Part shown: piece after piece, positions 22,405-36,000 of the stretch
How the letters are laid out: each line of letters opens with the position of its first letter
How positions within the stretch are numbered: position 1 is the stretch's first letter
NCBI RefSeq assembly: GCF_043641665.1
Contig: NC_092190.1
Coordinates: 23,143,048-23,207,047 of the forward strand
Direction: 5' to 3'
Source of the DNA: Enoplosus armatus
Taxonomy: Eukaryota > Chordata > Actinopteri > Centrarchiformes > Enoplosidae
Length of the DNA: 64,000 nucleotides
Made by a program: the position numbers and the translations under genes
The notes under the pieces: model-generated
The model's database searches: none
The model's input: the letters and a program-made list of their open reading frames with translations, nothing else
What the model was told of the DNA's origin: nothing

Positions 22405-25400
22405 TTTCAGTGTAGATGGAAGTAAAAGAGGAAAGTTTCTCTGCTGTGTCACGATAATAATGAAGGTGCAAGCTGGATACACAGACATTTCACAGGATTT
22501 ATTGACAGTAGGATAGGGATAGAATATTGCAAGCCGTATCCTGTAAACTGTTCTGCAGACAGTTGGATGCTGAGCTACAGCAGTAAAAACAGTGACAGTC
22601 AGGGTCTGACATTTTCCTGAATGGCAGCCTATAAAGTGACGGTGAAAGCACCTTTGACATGAAAATGGTCCTGGACACTGCAGCTGACAGGAATCTCCAC
22701 TGTTCACATTCCCCTCTCTATCCAATGTCACACCACAGCCTCTCAAGTAAGCGGGGGGGGGCACTGAAAAACAGCCAGCTACACTTTGGGACATATGATT
22801 GGATTGTGTGTGCTGTGATGACATGTGATGAGAGAAAGCAATGAAACAGCGGACTGCAGTTCAGGAAAAATGTCAAGATGCCCCATGTTTGCTGTCTAAG
22901 GCCTTACTATTTCAGTCCAGCAGCATGTACATAACACATACACAAAATACGTTGTGCACAGCGAAATGCTTATCTTTCAGTGTTGCTGGGTGGAAGCATG
23001 TTCTATTTGGAAGTGTGGTTGTCTGTAGTCAAGCAGCAGCATTTACTGTTTTGGAATATTTCTCCCGACCAGAATGTGCGGCCTCAGGGCCTCAGTTCTC
23101 TCATTTTCATCATATGACTAAATAAGCTCCCAGCACTGTGTTTTGGTGTCCTCTCTCTTTTTTTTTTTTCCACAAACTGTACATTTGGCTGTTTACTCCC
23201 AGAGAGCTCAAAGCAAGGAAACGCTTCCAGATAGAGCTGTATGGGCGTAACCAAAACTCATGGGATAACTGACGTGTGTGAACACGTCCTGTCAGAGAAC
23301 AGTGAGATCCCAGGTGATGTCCTCATGGACAAACACATGACTCACTCAAGTCCATGTGATATATGTCCCTGTGACAAAGCTAAAATAATAATTAAAACTG
23401 TATCCGTGCAAATGTTATGTTTGCATTTTAATGTTTGTATTATACAGTAGGGAATAAGAAGGCCAGTAAAATACTATACATGTGTTTTTGTCTACAGTGA
23501 TGACTCCATACTGTTTCTTGATCAGTGTTGGTTCACTTTTATGTCGTAAGGTGAAGTTATTTTGGTTATGGTTAGGGTCAGGTGCTTGCTTATGGTTTTA
23601 CATTCTCAACCACAAAAAGGCCTGCTGTTTTTTGTATTGTAACCATGGTGTTTAATGTCTGGGTTGACCCGATGCAGTCACATGACACCTACGGTGTGAT
23701 GTTAAACGGGACAGAGGCAGTCCAGGTGTTTTCTTTACGGCTCGGAGGAGGGTAGCCTCAACACAGGTGCTGTTCAGGTGCCCGCCCCCCAGCTGGCCAC
23801 CATGATGTCACTCTGCATGATCTGAATTGGCTCCAAGGTCAGGAGGAGATCAAAGAGGAGTGTAGATCGCTTAAAGAGGAGTGGCCGCAGAATCCAATTC
23901 AAGGCTAGCAATCAAAAAGTAATGATCATTGACTTTTTGTTTCAATACATTCCAGTGTCACTACTGTTTTTGATTGACGTAACACAGTAGTGGTTCAGCC
24001 TGTTCTCATTTGGTAAAAGCTTTTTAGTTTGGAGTTTTAAAATCAAGTCGGATTACCTGTTTATAAGACAGAAATGGCAGCTTGTCTGCACCACTTTGTA
24101 AAAGACGGAGGAGATTTGAAAGGAGACTACGTGACTTGGGCTCAACGGTGGCCACAAGTGTCCATTTACTAGCAAGGACCACGCCACAACGATATGTCAT
24201 TTAAAGGTTTAATGGAAATTCTGGCATTGGATGTCAAAGACATATGGATGGATTTAAAGGGGAGGGGTGCAGGTGGAAGATGTTGTCTGTTAGGCTGGTC
24301 TGGGAGGACGTACTGGAGACCGGGTCGGAAGGGAGACTCAGCGTGGTGGATCCGTCTTAGGCGTTACCTAGAATGAGACGTGAGAGAAGTGTGCATCGGA
24401 TTGAATAGGAAGGGATGAAGGGAGGATGAAGGGACCAAGTATAAGTAGGCTTGACAGGTTATTAGAGGTGTGGTTGAGCCGCGGCGCTGCTCCCAAACCA
24501 TAGTTAACTAGTTAACTAATTTTTCCTGAGTCAGCTCCTTTAAAGACGTCCTCATGAGGCTCAGACAGAAGGCTAAGCGAATTTATGATGCAGTGTGATT
24601 GCATGCAAAGTCAATGGAAAGTCACACAAACTGTGTCCATGCGAGCTGAAAATGTTCCTACCTGTGTGGAAAAAGTGTGGGCTCATCTGGTGCATTTCCT
24701 TGCTTTAGTATCCAACTTTTCATTTGTGAGAGGAAGAATGCGTCACTTCTTCATTCATAAATGACACAGTCTGGCTTTAAATGTGTGGAACTCCCAACAG
24801 TCAGGCTAAAAGTCCATTTCCTCCTGACTAACTACTATTCATAAGATTTGAATGACATGATATTTAGAAAATATGCCAAATGTGGGCTAGTACATGCAAT
24901 TCAAAACAGCTTTCACCAAAGAGATCATGAAACAATGATAAAACAATTCAATCTCTTGCATTATTTGATGCATACTGACTAATCTGAAGTATTAATGGAT
25001 CTTCTGATTATTGACAATGGAGAAAATTCTATCAGTCAATTTGTCATCAATATAGTGCCTGTATGTAAGATGTCAATCATGTTTCTGTTGCAATGATAAA
25101 CTGTCCCTCTGTCCAGATTGTAAAACTCGTCTTGGGTTTCCTCCCAACGTGCTCCTCATTAATCCCTGGGAGAAAAATCTAACCAGATTCCAGTTAGTTC
25201 ACCCGCATGTCTGCAAACAATTAAGCAATCAAAAAGAGCCATTCCTGGAGGAAGCTAGCCTATTATTCGGAATTACAGTTAGAGAGATTGTATTTCCTTG
25301 TCTTGTTTCATTGAGAGCTGCATGCTAGGGACTCGTGTCCCATGTGTCCCTGATCAACACACCCTTCTTGGTTAATCAAGCTCACATTCCAGTTTGACAT

Positions 25401-26000
25401 GTTCTTACTTCTTTAATGGCTGACATTCAATCTGGTCATTTGCCAAAGACCTAAATTAATCCACAGTGCAATACAAAATGTGGTAGACTAAGAGATTACC
25501 GAAATCATATTTAGAGGTTATTTTATCCTATGTTAATCTCAGTTGTTAAATCATATACGGTTCTGCTGAAATTGCTTGCTGGGAAAGGTTTTGGGGGTTT
25601 TTTTTCGTGCAGCATATGACCAGAGATGTGTAGTTTACCGGAGAGCAGCAGGATATCCCAACAGCATCAGGAAGGACATCCGCGAAACTAATCAACCCAA
25701 AACCACAGAGCCCCTTAAGTGGCCGGATTCGCATATCCTTACGCATGGGATCACCCCAGCCAGATCCTGTATCTAATAGGGGCAAAGTTGACTAATCGGG
25801 CTTTAAGTCATCTTTATTGACCATGAATTAATTCCAAGGACCCCCCACAAATACCTTGACCGAGATGAATGTTTAATGGCTTAATGATAGAGCAATTAAT
25901 CCGTCTAAGAGCTTTCTTTCTCCAATTCTGAATGTAATCCACAATGGGCCACTGTTTTAATTTTTGAATTTCTGTACTTTTAGCCATACCAGTCTGTCGG
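22405..26000. other. Unique-looking non-coding sequence
   Basis: Contains G9 at 22753-22761, T12 at about 23158-23169, a tandem 'aaagaggagtg' pair at about 23852-23882, an 18-bp perfect palindrome at 24501-24518, and 'gaagggatgaagggaggatg' at about 24410. The minus frame 22366-22824 (152 codons) has no domain. No gene supported. Confidence 0.4.
24501..24518. other. 18-bp perfect palindrome
   Basis: tagttaactagttaacta reads the same on both strands and holds two GTTAAC cores. It could be a homeodomain/HNF1-type binding site or chance. Confidence 0.6.
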
Positions 26001-26412
26001 GTGGTCAGTTCACCACGCCGGTCCAGACCGAAATATCTACAACTACTGGATGGATTTGCCGTGACATTTTGTACAGACGATCATCGTCCCCAGAGGATAA
26101 ATCCTACTGACTTTGGAGATCCCTTGGCGCCATCATCATCATCGTCCAACACAAATGTGTCCGATACTTTGGTTTTTGACCAAATATCTGCAAACCTTAT
26201 GACATTCCCATCGGTCCCATCAAATGTACTTTGTGTTTATTGCTAATTAGAGACTGTTAGCATGCTAAACTAAGACATCGTAAACATTTTACCTGCTTAA
26301 CATCAGCAAGTTAGTATTGTCATTGTGAGCATGTTAGCATGCAGACGTTAGTATTTAGCTGAAAGCACTGCTGCCTAAGTAAAGCCTCACAGAGCCCCCA
26401 GCATGACTGCTG
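26001..26412 (+). repeat. Long teleost dispersed repeat, copy 2
   Basis: Starts 'ggtcagttcaccacgccggt' with 'ccagaccgaaatatctacaa', passes 'cgtccccagaggataaatcc', 'tttggtttttgaccaaatat' and several 'gttagcatgc' blocks, and ends 'taaagcctcacagagccccc'. The middle portion seen in copy 1 ('gaggttgacatttgtgg') is missing, and a 'catcatcatcatcgtcc' run sits there instead. The open frame 26001-26246 is chance. Confidence 0.9.
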
Positions 26413-26654
26413 TTTTGACATCTGTTTATGCACAGATGTGAATGAAATATATTCTGTATTTAAATATGAAAGGCAACATGACAGACACACGTGTCGCTCT
26501 CTGGTAGCGTTATCGTAACATAATACGTTATCAGTCCCTAGTCCCACTTCCATGTTAACGCACTGTGTCAACAACAACGCCGCAATCTGTTCCTCACAAT
26601 AGACATTTCCAGGAATCAATTCACTCAGTATCTCAGATTGGGAAATGGAGTGGT

Positions 26655-26688
26655 GGGAGGGGGGATGCCAGGGGAGGGGGGTGGTGGG
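26655..26688 (+). other. G-quadruplex-forming motif
   Basis: Five G runs of 3-6 separated by loops of 1, 6, 1 and 4 bases fit the G3+N1-7 rule. Structure is predicted only. Confidence 0.7.
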
Positions 26689-29600
26689 ATCAGAGCCGGA
26701 TTAGAGAGAAGCTGTAATTTACTGACTGGGAGTTGGGAAAGAGCTTCCCATCATCGCCACCTCTTTCTCGGGTCATCACCATAAGGCCATGCAACCCTGG
26801 TACCCTTTTCTTCTCAATTTGTAGAAAGTCTATTTTAAAGTTAATGTACTGTTAATGTGCTTTGATGGCACATAACAGTTTTATGGGGTCTTCATGTATT
26901 CACAGTTGCTCGACATCTGTCTCGGTATTAAACTGGGCTTGCAATGTGCTACAGTCTTGAAGATGTTTAACCTTTCAGTCAGGACACTCCTCACCTGACT
27001 ACATACAAAGTCCAGTTGCTTTTGCTGGGCAGTTTCTGGGCATCATGTGACCTGATAGACTGGAAATCTGCTTCATAAGAAATGCGTTATTCTGCAAAGG
27101 CTTAGATTAGGGTTTGTAAAGTGCTGGGCCAAGCAGGTTTGGGGAATACCTTTAAAGGTTTGTTTTGGCATACAAGCTGTAGGTACCAGATTGAACTAAT
27201 GTTTAAACAGTCACAGGGAAATCAGTTTCGGAGTTTAAGCAGATTACAATTTTATTAAAAACTTCCACAGCCATCCTGCCTATTTGTGGCCACAGAGAGT
27301 ATAGTCCTCCCACTGTTCTGGATGCAGATGCGAGCAGCTGTGCATCTTCCCCCAGTGGTACAGTGAGAGCACCTGGCAGCTTAAAGCTCTGTTGTACAAT
27401 CCTGATAAACAAGTAAGCAAAAGGGGGGAAATCACTGTTAAGCCCAGCAGACGGCTGCTGCTGGAATAACCCCTGGCAGATAGGGAACCGTAGGGCGCCC
27501 TTAACTTCCAGAGTCCCTCTTTCTCTACCCAACACAAGGGTCAGTGTCTGGGCTTACCCAGGTCCTCCCTGCATGGTATCCAGCTTCATGTGGAGAGCCA
27601 CCCAGGCCCTACAGCTCTTGTTGTTGCTGCTGTTCTAACTGTGGTAGGAATGTAGGGGGAAGGAAATATATGTGGATACTTGCAGTGAAAAATGGTATTG
27701 ATCCTCTGACGAGATTTTCCTTTTCTGTTTTGTCCCATTGTTGAACCCTCACACCTGACTCCGCTGAGTTGAGAATGAGTTGTGGAGATTAGGGAAAAGC
27801 TCAATAATGCAGCATCTTTGTTCAGTCCATTTTGCCCTGTCCCTCTTTTGAATTATTTTTTTTTCATTCCTAAGGCTTGCCCCCTCCTCACAGAGAAATC
27901 CACAGGGGGTTTTGACCATCCCACCTGCAGAGAGAATAATATCCTAAATCCATATTAGTGCTCTTTCCCAAAAGCTTTGGTCAACAGATGGTTTACCCAA
28001 ATCCCCTGGACCTCCCATCCAAACCCCCCCTGCCCCATTTGACTCTGAGCTTGGACATGTGTTGGCAGGGTCCTATTATAAAAAAAGGAGATTCCATGAT
28101 TCCCTCCCAAATTTATTTTTTTTCCCAAAGCCTCATGTAGGACAAAACCAGTACTGAAACAAAGGATGCAGGAAGACTGGTTTTGACTTTATGTTAATAG
28201 AATCTTGCATCTCACATATATAATCACATCATTCATCAAGTATTTTGACCTTATGAGGAACAGGACAATACAACGTCAAGGAACTGTGACTGAGCATGAA
28301 AGCATGAAAAGAAGTCCCTTCATCAGGTGGGTTGCTCCATCTGAATTTCCTGCAATCAACATGTTTTGATTCACACTTCACTGGTGATTTTTCTCAGCTG
28401 GCCATGAGATAAGCAGTAAGGGTTGCTGTGCCAGAACCAATTAGGGCCAACCCGGCACTGTTCAGGAAGTGTCCCTGCTGCTGGCTTTTGCAGTGTTCGG
28501 TCATTAAGCCCCAACAGGAGTGGCTGGTTAATTGTAATCCCTGGGCGCTGGAACAACAGCCACACTGTGGTGAACCCAGTTGAGCTCCCCCCTCAGAAAA
28601 CAAGTTAATTCAAGCTGCTTGTCATGTGTCGAGTGGCTTTGCCGCTCACTTGTCCTCCCGGGGAACAGAAGCGGCCAATCAGTGCCAATCAAGTGAGTAA
28701 TTTCAGCAGGTTGACGGACAGATAACAGTAATCTTACCTGAGAAACTGAGACGTTTGCAAATGTCAACTGAAATATTTGTTATTTCTTTGGCCCACGTCA
28801 CTCTCCATGACAGCTCTATATGTAATAAGTGCAGTACATAGCAGATTTAATGCAATGGGAACATGAGGGAAAGGAAACAAAGGCAATTTCATTTTCTTCC
28901 CTGTATAGAAGTGCATCCATAACAGGAGGGATTTAAGAACACCCTAAAAACTCTGCGATACTTAACCTATGTTGCTGATACTGTATATTGTGCGTCTCCC
29001 ATAAAGCAGCACAGTACCTTTTTGTTAAAACTTGCCTCAGGAATGTTGTCTTGTTTTGCTGTCTTGATCCCATTCTGTGGGGTCCTATTTGTGCATTCCC
29101 GGAGAGGAATGCCAGGAATGGCAGCGTTGCAACACAGACACATCACATGGGACGTGCCAGGCAATAAATGAGAGACTGACTGATGCACCAAAGTCAATAT
29201 TAAAGAGTGTTGATGGCATTTTATTCACTTGCTGCCCCTGCAGCAGGTTTACACGCTGTCAAAATCACTATAGATTCCTTCATGAATAAATATTGGTCAA
29301 ATTAAAAACACTATGTGATGAAACTTGCTGTTTTCAGTCTTTGCGCAGTACAAATGTAGTTATATTGTTCCCAAGAGCTTTTGAAACAGCTAGCATCTTA
29401 TCTGATCTGTGTGTGTGTTAGTTTCCCAAGGCATTAGAGACATGTTGCATTATGTGCTGTAATTTGTTGTTGTATAACATGTATACATGTGAACTGATAT
29501 GATTGTGTAAATGCATGTGTGGCGATTACTTATTGTACTGTACTGTAGCATCATATTACACCGTCAGTGTGCTTTATACCATATCTGTGTGCACAGCGCG

Positions 29601-29880
29601 AGCACGCACAATGCAGCATGTACTGTACGTTACGGTGCATGGGAACTTGATCCGTTTGATCTCTGACAGGAGATGTTAACACAGCATGGGAGTGTGACAC
29701 TCCTACTGTACCCGTCAGCGTGGAGTATCACCTCACGGTGACCTGTGCGTCCAAAGCTAGCACGCGATCCTGTGTCAGGCACTGTCAAGATGTTGCAGGT
29801 GCTTTCTGCACCAGCTTTCCCACACTGAAGGGCACTGGGGGGCATGGACACCTTAGCTGCCTATTCAGCCAACACACTGC
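26689..29880. other. Unique-looking non-coding sequence
   Basis: No repeat family recognised. 28400-28700 has balanced composition, CCAAT and TAATT-type motifs and is a conserved-element candidate by appearance. 29475-29490 holds a 14-bp palindrome acatgtatacatgt. Overlapping 60-110 codon frames are on all strands and show no domain. Confidence 0.4.
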
Positions 29881-30060
29881 ACAGGGCGGGCAAGCAGGTC
29901 CGGGCCCCTCCCCTCTCAATAGCACAGGGCCGCTCCTCTCCCCGTAGCCCAACAATGGGCACTGCTATCACTGCCTGGCTACACAAACCAGGGCGGGGAC
30001 CCGCCAAGTGCTCATAAAAGACCCTGTCACTTTGACACTGGCAATCAGAGAGCTCGCCTT
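29881..30060 (+). promoter_or_regulatory. Promoter-like stretch (GC boxes plus TATA-like box)
   Basis: GC-rich sequence with gggcggg at about 29884, gggcgggg at about 29991 and a TATA-like cataaaaga at about 30012, in the order expected for a plus-strand start near 30045. No open frame or splice pattern downstream confirms a gene. It could equally be a conserved enhancer or chance. Confidence 0.3.
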
Positions 30061-33000
30061 TATGAAAACCATAGAGAGGAAAAATAGGGCTTTCTCTCGA
30101 TCTCTCCCTCTTTCCTGCTCACTTCCCAATTCTGAATTCCTTCCCGGCCTTTTGTCTCATGGCTCATGTGCCTGATGTGACATGTTGAGGACTGCGTCAA
30201 ACTGTCGGACATCGGGACCTGAGTGGCCTCTCCTGGGGGTGTCAACAGACACAGTGTTGTTAATGATGCGGAGGCTTCTTCGAGATCTTTCTCTATCGGT
30301 ACGATATAAAGATAAGGGTGCTTTCCAGATAGTAGTGAGCGGGAAACAAATATAAAGCATGCACAAAGTATACACTACTGGAAGGACTTTAACTTTGAAG
30401 GAACAAAATCACCTTTACAAGCACTTCTAAAAAGACGGCTCATATGTGACAGTTGTCGTTCACAACCCTATCCTAGCTGGTCAGTTTCAGCTTGTGACAG
30501 CTGTTCCTCTGGTTGGTGCAAACAGATCTTTCCAGTGTGTGGAAGAAAAACATGCAGCCCCCTCATTCATTTCGGTGAGAGAATGCGTGGATGCAGCGAG
30601 GTTGCCGAATGCAGAGGGCCCCAGCAAAACCCTCACAGGGTCATTGGCCAAAACAGTTGGACAGAAAACTCAAATGTCCGATTGCCATACTTCTTTTTTT
30701 GTGATCGCCTTACCTCAGAATTGAAGCCCCTGACATTTATAATTACCTGTCGCTCCATCACTTCCTGCTTGTGTGCTCATCACTGTCTCTTATGGTACAT
30801 CCAGTTGTAGTCGGCGCCATGAACAGAAGCACTGGTTGTCGGGTCGAAGCAGTAGCGGTCTTGGTTCACCAAGCGTCAGCTTCAGCCAAGTGAGCTCCTG
30901 AGTCCAGATCTACCGCAGATCTTGGATGTCTTTTTCAAAACATGTACGCACCTGTCTCATCACCTTGCATGAATGGAACTCATGTAGCCTTCGTTACTGA
31001 ATGCTTGTACTGTTTTTGTTGTTTTTGATGTTTGTGAGATCCCTGATGTACAGGAACAGGAGAGAACCACAGCCCACAGCCATGGTTTAAGGTGTTTGAA
31101 ACACAGTCTGTACCGACAGGTTCTGGACAAGGTCCCAAAAACATGAAAAGCCCAAACAGAGGCTACACGCTGCATGCAAGACGGATTGTGAATGAATTTA
31201 AGAAGCCCAAACAGTGATTTTTTTTCTGCATAAGGAGCGATGTCCTTGGGTTTTTTCACTGTGAGAGCAATAAAAAGTCTCTGTGGTTCGCGGGGATGAA
31301 AGCATATTCATCATTTAAGGAATTTGTTGATATATATAAGATATTTAAGGAAAAGTATCTATAATAATATTGCAATAGGGTTCTGAGGCATATATAAAAA
31401 TACACAAAAGTGCCCAAAATCATTAAAATGGCAGCAGTTGAATTATCAGAATATATTGGAACATAGATAAACATAAATGGTATTCACTTAAATGCATTTT
31501 AGGTTTTTTGACACGTGTGCACGCATGAAAGAGCCAGTATTGTTCTTTTAACCCTTACATGCACATCAATAAAGAGCAGATGAAAGTATGTCAGGTATTG
31601 TACATACATCTGTACAGTACAATAGCAGGATAATGCCATGATGTGATCCTGCAGAATTGCATTATGCTCAGGCCTTTGTTACCTACAAAGTGCTGCCTGT
31701 ATAGAATCCAGTACATCTACCTTTCATTCGCAATATCTGACTCACAACAAGTGTTGAATTTTACCGTAAGATGGTAGACAATATGCTCATTCTTCCCCAC
31801 GCTCTTTAATTTTTCTTGGCCTGTGAACTTAAGGAAAACCTGACGACAAAACGTGATTTTGCTCTTGCCTTTCTGGCTCTCCCAAAACCCAACAGGAATT
31901 CATTAATACACAGATTAATATTTTCGCAATGTGGTTTGTTCCATTGTGAACCGGTGAGGAATGTGGCACTGGAAACATTAGCATGCTTATTTCCACTGAT
32001 GCAATAAAACCATGCAGACCAGAGTCCATAAAATCCTTAATTTACCTTGCTCTCAAATTGCCTGTTGCTAGCATCGTCAACTACTGTAAGGCACACCAAA
32101 CAAAACAAACAAAAAAAAAAAACCCATGCCCGTTTTAGGATCACTTAAGAGATCCAGTGATAGATTTATGAGGACAAGAGTCAAAGCTCCACTCTTCTTG
32201 TCTCGGCAGAGTGTGGAGAAAAAAAATGCAGCCCCAGTATCTGTTCATTATTTCATTGTGCACCCTAGCCACCGTGTCTCATGTAAAACTCAAGGGAGGC
32301 CATAAAGCAGCTTCTAAAACAGCACCTCACTGTACACATTCAGCACTTTTGTCATTTTCACGAGGGGAAAATGTTTTTCAGCGACTGCTCCAGAGACTCA
32401 GATGAATGCCTTGTATGTTGTCGTGTGTCCCTTGTGGCACTGTCATAAAAGTTACAAGTGTTTTCCCGTCCCTGATTGCTCGGTTAATACAGACGTTTAT
32501 TCATTTTGATTCCCCCGGCAAATGTCTGAGAAGGGCCTTCCAACTTCATGCCACTATTCTAGCTTCTCAAACTACAGTAAGCTGTCTGTCCCACTGTTTG
32601 TTACAGCACTCACTTAAACATATTAATCTCACATGCAGGCTGCTCCTGCCTGGCTGTCTTGTGCTTTGGAAGGAACCAGACTGGACACACACATTGCATC
32701 ACCCAGGTTTAAATTTGGCACTGTCCATAAATTAGCTTGTTGTGAATACAGTGTAGAGTTACAAACGTGTGTTGCTACTGGACCACGAGAATCATTATCG
32801 TAAATCAAGGATTCAGGGCAGCTTGCTCATGTACGGATTAAGTATGAAGTATGAGCTATGTTTGCGTTTAACTGACAAGGACCTCTAGCAGCCCTGTGTG
32901 ACTATCTGTCTGGAGCAAAGGTGGAAGTAGCATGACGTTTCTACGGAGCCACAAAACTTCATTGGGAGGAGGTCTAGTGGATCAGCCACTGAGGATTCGT

Positions 33001-36000
33001 CCAGTATGGTTTACGTCTAACGGTGTGGCCGGAGTTTCTAGTCTATTATATTTCCTGTTTTATGTGAATATTACGTGATTGTGTGACTCGGAGCGCTGCT
33101 AAAACAATACTGTCCCTAACGCATCCTTCTCCCTATAGGCCACCTGTGTCGCTCTATAACAACGTCACCACTAGAGGGCTTTGTCACGCGAACGCTTGCT
33201 GAAACGACTGATGCTGCCGTTCTTTTTGGGAGGACAGTCCAATCAGTCGGACAGTCTCATGCGTAGTTGTACAATGAGCGGTTATTAGTGAAATTATGGA
33301 TGCGCTCACTTTTTGCTTACAAGCTTTACAATCAACTGACGTTTTGCATTTGTTGTAAAGCTAGACTGATAAATCAGCCAGGCAGGACTCCAGTATGGGC
33401 CAGGCTATTGTTTAACAATTTGGCTGCATTGAGATCTCAGCAAGTACAGACCACTATTGTTCCCCACAACACTCAAAATAACTGTAATCAGAAGACTATA
33501 ATAAGAAGAACATTTAACTAGTTATAATGAATGTAAATAAGAACACAAGTTAACAGAAAAAATAAAAAGCAACCATGTAGTCATTTGAAGAATTGCCGTT
33601 GCTTCGTGTTTTCTGTCAGTCATGGATCATAGCATAATGGCAATTTGAACCATCTAAGATGCAATTACAAACTAATTACAGATTACCCCCCCTCCCTGCC
33701 TTCTCCTCCTCCTTTCCATAATCCTTTCTCAATCCTCCCCTACAGCTACAGTAACTCCTCCAATTATGTTCTCTCACTCATGTCAACTAAAGGGGGTTGT
33801 TTTTATTCTCTATTCAGACATACACGTCGTCACACACTTTTAGTTTCGACAGAAGGGCGCATGACGTTGGCGAGAGGACAGCATTTTGTGCTGCTGGGGG
33901 TTTTGTGTGTTGTGTGTGTGTTGATGGAGATAATGTGCTTGCCTGGTCAAGCATGACGCTGAACAAAACACTGTTTACTCTGGGTAAATTATTGAGCATG
34001 TGCAAATGCTATTTGGCCCCATAAGATCATCACTGAAGACGCTCCGCCTCGGGAGGTGAACAGCAGGACATCTTAAGCGTATAGTTATATATCCTCTATT
34101 CACCTACGTTACCACGTCAGGGTGTAGCGTGCAGGTGGCTTATAGTGCACATGGGTGCAGAGCACATGCGTTTTGATCAGGGGTTATGCTGCACTGATCA
34201 TGCAAATAACTTATTTCAACATTTGTCCAATTGTACTGGAATGTAGCAGGAAAGTAGGACCACCACAGTATACAGATTTCATTTCAGTGGACCACAGACA
34301 TTTACTTGTTTTTCCCCAAAACTGCAACAGAACAACTAAACAAAAGTCCCACAATACACAGCATTGTGTGTTTACATGAGAACGCTCTCTGTTCTGTAGA
34401 CGACCTTGATAGATGCTTTGACTGCATACCATGTATCTTGTTGTATATTATCTGCTCCACGTTTTTTGGCTGCATCTGCCCACATGCTGTATACTCACAC
34501 CCTGAGAGATACAAGCTTGCATCTGCATTAGCTTGATTCTGTTTTGTTTTGGGTTTTTTGTGCTATCTGTTGTGTGTCTGGAGATAATAGACTGCGAGCT
34601 GGTCTTTTTGCGTCATTGTAGGGGGATTAGACCTCAACATAGTTATATTTTACAGACTTCTGAGGGTTTAGTGGGAAAGATGTAAGGACACTCAGATCAG
34701 AGGCTCTCTCAGATGTTTGCCTCAATGAAGGTGTCTTGGAAAAAACAGTGATAAGAGAGGAAACATGTTCTCTGGGTGTGGAGGGGGCTAATGCTTTCCA
34801 CCGGTCGACCTCATTCCCATCTGCTGTTTGCATTCCACTTTGTCCACTTCTCACTCTGTCCTGTGCATAAATGCTGTGCACTGAACACATTATAAAAAAT
34901 TCTGTCATTGATTACAGATGGACACGTTCGCTTTGTTTGACTTCCTTCACAGGAAAGAGCCAATTAGCCGGCCACTTGGCAGAAACAAATAAGGGCCCTG
35001 AGATACGAGGACGCGTATCACACATAAGGAGTCGCCAGCTTGTAGGTGCGTAGAGTCCTTACGGTCCGGCAGACATGTGGACATAGAAGAAGTATAAATT
35101 TTCCTTTAGTGAGTTAACGTTTTCTGTCTTGCTTTGAAATTTAGGTTAAGAGCTTTTCATGGAGATTTTATAGTTGTGCTCATCAGTTCTGTCACTTCTT
35201 CTTAAAGAGAAAAACATCAGAATTTCAGATATTCGTCTTTTTTCCTGACCATTAAATGTTAATGTTAATAGTAAATTGTTCTGATTGCAATGATTTCTCA
35301 TGCCTCCCAATAAATGGTGTTGCACTGACGCACATCTACATGGAGGATGATTTTAGGTGACAGTGAAGTGGAATTTGAGAGGTCCCTGGATACATTTCTC
35401 TAACAATGCACCAATAGCAGATGTACTTAATACTATCCGTGCGTTAAATCTGCTGGACATGTAACAAGAGAGGCAAATGTGTGACTGCAAATGGAAAAAC
35501 ACAAGTTTGTCTGAACATCGAAGTGACGTTAAAGATTTGGTTCTTGGGTTCAAGCAAACGAAACGTAGATGCATCGCTCTCAAGTGCAGATTTATTCTGC
35601 AGTCTTAAGATTAGAACCAGTGACCTCTAACCCTTTGGCTGCAGTTGCCCCCAAATCATGTGTCTGCACGTCATGGCTCAGCCCTGCTGTCCGAAGCCTG
35701 TCCCAGCTGATGGTCTTCAATATGATGACAGCAATCAACATCACCGCCCAAATCCCTCAGCTCCTAAACAGACCAGATTCCTTCTCTGGGTTCATCACTG
35801 TTGTTGTAGGTAGGCTCAGAGATCCGTAGCTGGACTCGTACGACGAAATGTGAAAGAAGTTGGCTGGGGGGTTGGGGTGGGCTGTGCTTGCACTGTTGAC
35901 CTGGGTAACCCCGGTGACCCCTAGGCCCATGTCCCCTTAATAAGTGTTGCCCTCCCCAGTGGTAACAGAATGGTCAAACATTATGTCAAGGGTAATTAAG

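Noticed and set aside
22366..22824. 152-codon minus-strand frame
   Set aside because: No recognisable domain or splice context; it starts inside a dispersed repeat copy; expected by chance at this window size.
31685..31705. microRNA-like 'caaagtgctgcctgtatag'
   Set aside because: Resembles a miR-17/93-type seed, but no pairing arm is found nearby.
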